From positions 1-9,097 of the forward strand of contig CAKPKU010000064.1 in the NCBI GenBank assembly GCA_934167365.1: 9,097 nt of DNA, in the 5' to 3' direction. The position numbers were made by a program, and so were the translations under genes. The notes beneath the pieces are model-generated. The model was given only the letters and a program-made list of their open reading frames with translations. It was not told the DNA's origin and made no database searches. Source of the DNA: an uncultured Clostridia bacterium (lineage in GTDB: Bacteria; Bacillota; Clostridia; TANB77; CAG-508). This document shows positions 6,832-9,097 of this stretch, one piece after another (positions within the stretch are counted from its first letter, which is position 1; the number at the start of each line of letters is the position of its first letter).

Positions 6832-7587
6832 ATGAAAGCTTTAATTACAGGTGCATCTTCTGGTATTGGTAGATCAATTGCATATGAATTGGCAAAACAT
6901 GGATATGACTTAATAATTGTTGCACGAAATATCGATAAATTAAATGAAGTAAAAAACAGTATTAACAATGTTAAAGTTGATGTAATACAGATGGATTTAA
7001 GCAATTATGAAAATTGTAAAATGTTATATGAAAAAGTTAAACAAGAACATATAGATATATTAGTGAATAATGCAGGATTTGGGGTTTTTGGATCTTTTTG
7101 TGAAACTGATATAGAAAAAGAAGTAAACCTTATTAATACAAACATTACTGCGGTACATGTTTTGACTAAATTGTTTTTACAAGATATGGTAAAAAGAGAT
7201 AGTGGATATATTTTGAATGTTGCATCTATTGCAGGATTTATGCCAGGTCCATTAATGACTGCATATTATTCATCTAAAGCATATGTTGTAAGAATGTCAC
7301 AATCAATTTATGAAGAGCTTAAAAGGGCAAAATCTAATGTAAAAATTGGAATTCTTTGTCCAGGACCAGTTAATACAAATTTTAATAATGTAGCTGATGT
7401 GAAATTTAAAGCAAAATCATTATCTAGTGAATATGTTGCAAAATTTGCAGTTGAAAAAGTACTAAAAGGAAAATTTTATATTATACCAGGAATTGAAATT
7501 AGAGCTTTAAGAATTTTAGCAAAAATTGTGCCTGATAGAATTTTAGGAAAATTCGCCTATAATGTTCAAGTTCGTAAAAGAAATTAA
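6832..7587 (+). CDS. Short-chain dehydrogenase/reductase (SDR), probably NADP-dependent
   Basis: The 251-residue protein is a classical SDR oxidoreductase. It shows the TGASSGIG nucleotide-binding motif (6-13), NNAG (79-82), the active-site tetrad Asn104, Ser132, Tyr145 and Lys149 (YxxxK at 145-149), and PGPVNTNF (177-184). Arg32 right after the second beta strand suggests preference for NADP(H). The general fold and PGPV motif resemble the DltE/YqjQ-like group, whose substrates are mostly unknown, so no substrate can be assigned. The last 35 residues are basic and hydrophobic and may touch the membrane. A purine-rich GAGAGGTAGG stretch (6815-6824) precedes the ATG. It follows the VanZ-like gene after 28 nt with no terminator, so co-transcription from the hisS promoter is likely. 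Confidence 0.92.
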   Translation: MKALITGASSGIGRSIAYELAKHGYDLIIVARNIDKLNEVKNSINNVKVDVIQMDLSNYENCKMLYEKVKQEHIDILVNNAGFGVFGSFCETDIEKEVNLINTNITAVHVLTKLFLQDMVKRDSGYILNVASIAGFMPGPLMTAYYSSKAYVVRMSQSIYEELKRAKSNVKIGILCPGPVNTNFNNVADVKFKAKSLSSEYVAKFAVEKVLKGKFYIIPGIEIRALRILAKIVPDRILGKFAYNVQVRKRN

Positions 7588-7645
7588 ATCTATATAAATT
7601 TTAAATATAGAGCAATATATATTATAAAAATGGGAGGTTTTTAAT

Positions 7646-8263
7646 ATGCCAACATCAATGTTTCATTTAAATGTATCAAATAAAATTGCAAAAAAGTATC
7701 CAAAGTATGATAATTCTAATTTTTATATTGGAACTATTGCACCAGATGCTGTTAATGTAAATGGATTTGCAGAAAAATCTATAAGATGGTCTGCACATAA
7801 AAGAGCTAAAGATTTAGATGAGTGGAAAGCAAATATAATTAATTTTTACAAGAATGAAGTAGATAAAAACGATAAAAGTTATTTATTAGGTTATGTTATC
7901 CACGTACTAACTGATATAATTGCAGATGAGTTATATTATAAAGAAGGATTATTTGAAGATATTGTAAAAAATAGAACAAGTGAAGATTTAGCCTTCGGAT
8001 TTTTTAAAGATCAAATTAGAGTTTATGAAAGAAGTCAGCTAAATTCAGATTGGTGGAATGATGTTAAATCTAAATTAGAAAAAAGCCAAGCTTTTGAAAT
8101 TAATGAGATTTCTAAAGAAATGATTGAAGATTGGAAAAACAAGGTTCTTGAAGATTATGAAAATCAAGTACTTGAAAATTATGACTATGTAACACCAAAT
8201 ATGGTAGAAATTTGTGCAGATAGAGCTTTAAAAATACTTAAAGAAAATGGAATCGAATTATAG
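7646..8263 (+). CDS. Zinc-dependent phospholipase C-like protein, cytosolic
   Basis: The 205-residue protein resembles the zinc-dependent phospholipase C family (PF00882 type). Candidate zinc ligands appear in the family order: His7, Asp34 (GTIAPDA, 29-35), His51 (SAHKRAKD, 49-56), and His86 with Asp90 in GYVIHVLTD (82-90). These correspond to the His-Asp-His-His-x3-Asp series of the secreted Bacillus enzyme. Unlike that enzyme there is no signal peptide and the protein is shorter, so it is probably cytosolic, and its substrate need not be a phospholipid. The C-terminal third (about 130-205) is helical and charged. GGGAGG (7632-7637) lies 8 nt before the ATG. It is 58 nt behind the SDR gene with no terminator, and is probably the last gene of the hisS operon. 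Confidence 0.75.
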   Translation: MPTSMFHLNVSNKIAKKYPKYDNSNFYIGTIAPDAVNVNGFAEKSIRWSAHKRAKDLDEWKANIINFYKNEVDKNDKSYLLGYVIHVLTDIIADELYYKEGLFEDIVKNRTSEDLAFGFFKDQIRVYERSQLNSDWWNDVKSKLEKSQAFEINEISKEMIEDWKNKVLEDYENQVLENYDYVTPNMVEICADRALKILKENGIEL

Positions 8264-8284
8264 TGGATATTATCAATTTTATAA

Positions 8285-8313
8285 TTGACAAACTATGGAA
8301 ATAATGATAAAAT
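8285..8313 (+). promoter_or_regulatory. SigA-type promoter of rplU-rpmA
   Basis: TTGACA (8285-8290), 17-bp spacer, TAAAAT (8308-8313, 5 of 6) preceded by TGA, an extended -10. Transcription would start near 8320, just before the structured leader and about 100 nt before rplU. Confidence 0.8.
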
Positions 8314-8321
8314 ATAAAACT

Positions 8322-8395
8322 GTAAGCCGCCTGAGTCGGGTTCATAAAAGCTAATTAAGTTTAGCTACCTAGTATTTTATGCTTAGCGAGTATAC
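8322..8395 (+). ncRNA. Structured rplU 5' leader, probable L21 leader
   Basis: The leader can fold into one long arm: GTA (8322-8324) with TAC (8393-8395); CGC plus TGAG (8328-8335, one bulged C) with CTTAGCG (8382-8388); a 7-nt bulge TCGGGTT (8336-8342); CATAAAA (8343-8349) with TTTTATG (8375-8381); and an apical AGCTAA/TTAGCT hairpin (8349-8366). Its GC content is above the surroundings. Position and form fit the Firmicutes ribosomal protein L21 leader (Rfam L21 leader), thought to bind the protein for feedback control. The match is by place and fold, not by a covariance search. Confidence 0.6.
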
Positions 8396-8417
8396 ATATA
8401 AAGGGAGGTGTACTTAA

Positions 8418-8732
8418 ATGTACGCAGTAATTGAAAGTTGTGGAAAACAATATAAAGTTGCAGAAGGAGATGTAGTATTCTTTGAAAAATTAAATTCAGA
8501 AGCTGGAGATACAGTAAAATTCGACAATGTAGTTTTAGTATCTGATGATAAAAAAGTAGAAGTTGGAGCTCCATATGTAAAAGGTGTATCTGTAGAAGGA
8601 ACAGTAGTTGCAAACGGAAAAGCTAAAAAAGTTTTAGTTTACAAATACAAAGCTAAAAAGAACTACAGAAGAACACAAGGACACAGACAACCATATACAA
8701 AGGTTGAAATAAAAAGTATAAAAATGGCTTAA
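8418..8732 (+). CDS. rplU: Large-subunit ribosomal protein bL21
   Basis: The 104-residue protein is full length for bL21 and starts with the family opening MYAVIESCGKQYKV. The C-terminal signature KKNYRRTQGHRQPYT (80-94) binds 23S rRNA. It is a structural component of the 50S subunit and may also be the regulator that binds its own leader. AAGGGAGGTG (8401-8410) is a strong ribosome binding site 7 nt before the ATG. Codons are more biased and slightly richer in GC than those of the genes upstream, as expected for a highly expressed gene. rpmA follows after only 53 nt; the prp (ysxB) gene usually found between them in Firmicutes is missing. Confidence 0.97.
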   Translation: MYAVIESCGKQYKVAEGDVVFFEKLNSEAGDTVKFDNVVLVSDDKKVEVGAPYVKGVSVEGTVVANGKAKKVLVYKYKAKKNYRRTQGHRQPYTKVEIKSIKMA

Positions 8733-8785
8733 TTATATAGTCATAAATAATAAAAAAATCCAAAATACGGAAGGAGTGAGAAAAC

Positions 8786-9046
8786 ATGGCTCATAAGAAA
8801 GGACAAGGTAGTGTTAAGAACGGTAGAGACAGTGAGTCTAAACGCCTTGGTTTAAAAAGAGCTGATGGACAAATAGTTCCAGCAGGAAATATATTAGTAA
8901 GACAAAGAGGAACAAAAATTCATCCAGGAACAAACGTAGGAATCGGAAGCGATGATACACTATATGCAAAAGTAACTGGTAAAGTTAAATTTGAAAGATT
9001 AGGAAAAGACAAGAAAAAAGTTAGTGTATATCCAGTAGAAGATTAA
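8786..9046 (+). CDS. rpmA: Large-subunit ribosomal protein bL27, without N-terminal extension
   Basis: The 86-residue protein is bL27, whose N-terminal tail reaches the peptidyl-transferase centre of the 50S subunit. Conserved blocks are GSVKNGRDSESKRLG (8-22), RQRGTKIHPG (39-48) and KKVSVYP (77-83). It starts MAHKKGQGS, the mature form seen in Gram-negatives; the Firmicutes pre-sequence ending in a Phe-Phe-Ala/Ser cleavage site is absent, and no in-frame start upstream could supply it within the 53-nt gap. AAGGAG (8771-8776) lies 9 nt before the ATG. It is the last gene of the rplU operon and is followed at once by a terminator. Confidence 0.97.
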   Translation: MAHKKGQGSVKNGRDSESKRLGLKRADGQIVPAGNILVRQRGTKIHPGTNVGIGSDDTLYAKVTGKVKFERLGKDKKKVSVYPVED

Positions 9047-9047
9047 T

Positions 9048-9084
9048 AAAAAGACCATTAGATTATAAATCTAATGGTCTTTTT
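9048..9084 (+). terminator. Rho-independent terminator of rplU-rpmA
   Basis: A perfect 17-bp stem (9048-9064 with 9068-9084) closes a 3-nt loop (ATA), starting 2 nt after the rpmA stop. The 3' arm ends GGTCTTTTT and the 5' arm begins AAAAAGACC, so it could work on both strands. Confidence 0.92.
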
Positions 9085-9097
9085 GTATCGGAAACCA

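Noticed and set aside
7590..7610. CTATAT/ATATAG hairpin after the SDR gene as a terminator
   Set aside because: Six A/T-rich pairs with a 9-nt loop and no T run; expected by chance at this composition.
8520..8526. A third Spo0A-box core, TTCGACA
   Set aside because: It lies inside rplU coding sequence, where Phe-Asp codons explain it; it serves as evidence that the 7-mer also arises by chance here.

Overview
The window is a very AT-rich stretch (GC visibly well under 30 %, Ile mostly ATA, Arg mostly AGA) with strong GGAGG-type ribosome binding sites and TTGACA/TATAAT-type promoters. With rplU-rpmA, a Firmicutes-style HisRS, a VanZ-like gene and two Spo0A-box-like sites, this points to a low-GC Gram-positive, most likely a member of the Clostridia. 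No tRNA, rRNA, CRISPR array, transposase, integrase or phage gene is visible, so this looks like ordinary chromosome.

Layout, left to right. Positions 1-272 hold no gene, only a bidirectional terminator-like hairpin (58-108) downstream of the leftward gene. A large leftward gene (273-2561) encodes a membrane O-acyltransferase with an extracytoplasmic SGNH esterase-type domain followed by a second, degenerate SGNH copy. The divergent intergenic region (2562-2785) carries one promoter for each side, a 26-bp near-palindrome on the rightward -35 box, another 10-bp-arm inverted repeat and a Spo0A-box-like site. Rightward genes follow: a PF06541-type (CmpB-like) membrane protein with a long charged amphipathic tail (2786-3691); an unrecognised coiled-coil protein with a histone-H1-like basic/acidic tail (3848-4876); then a likely operon of hisS (5000-6322), a VanZ-like protein (6324-6803), a short-chain dehydrogenase (6832-7587) and a zinc-dependent phospholipase C-like protein (7646-8263). 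The window ends with rplU (8418-8732) and rpmA (8786-9046) behind their own promoter and a structured L21-type leader, closed by a strong terminator (9048-9084).

How the genes fit together. rplU-rpmA is a ribosomal-protein operon under probable leader control. hisS supplies His-tRNA, and the three genes behind it have no clear translation link; VanZ-like and phospholipase-like products suggest envelope or lipid themes, but that is inference. The acyltransferase and the CmpB-like protein share a control region and are both envelope proteins.

Most notable points: (1) the second SGNH copy of the acyltransferase keeps the Asp-x-x-His element but has lost the nucleophile Ser and the block III Asn; (2) rplU and rpmA are directly adjacent with no prp (ysxB) gene, and L27 starts without the N-terminal extension that Prp removes in most Firmicutes; (3) two neighbouring proteins have long low-complexity charged tails of different design, one with 11-residue periodicity, one with five Arg/Lys/Thr modules. 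I see no clear evidence of a wholly new defence or mobile system here.
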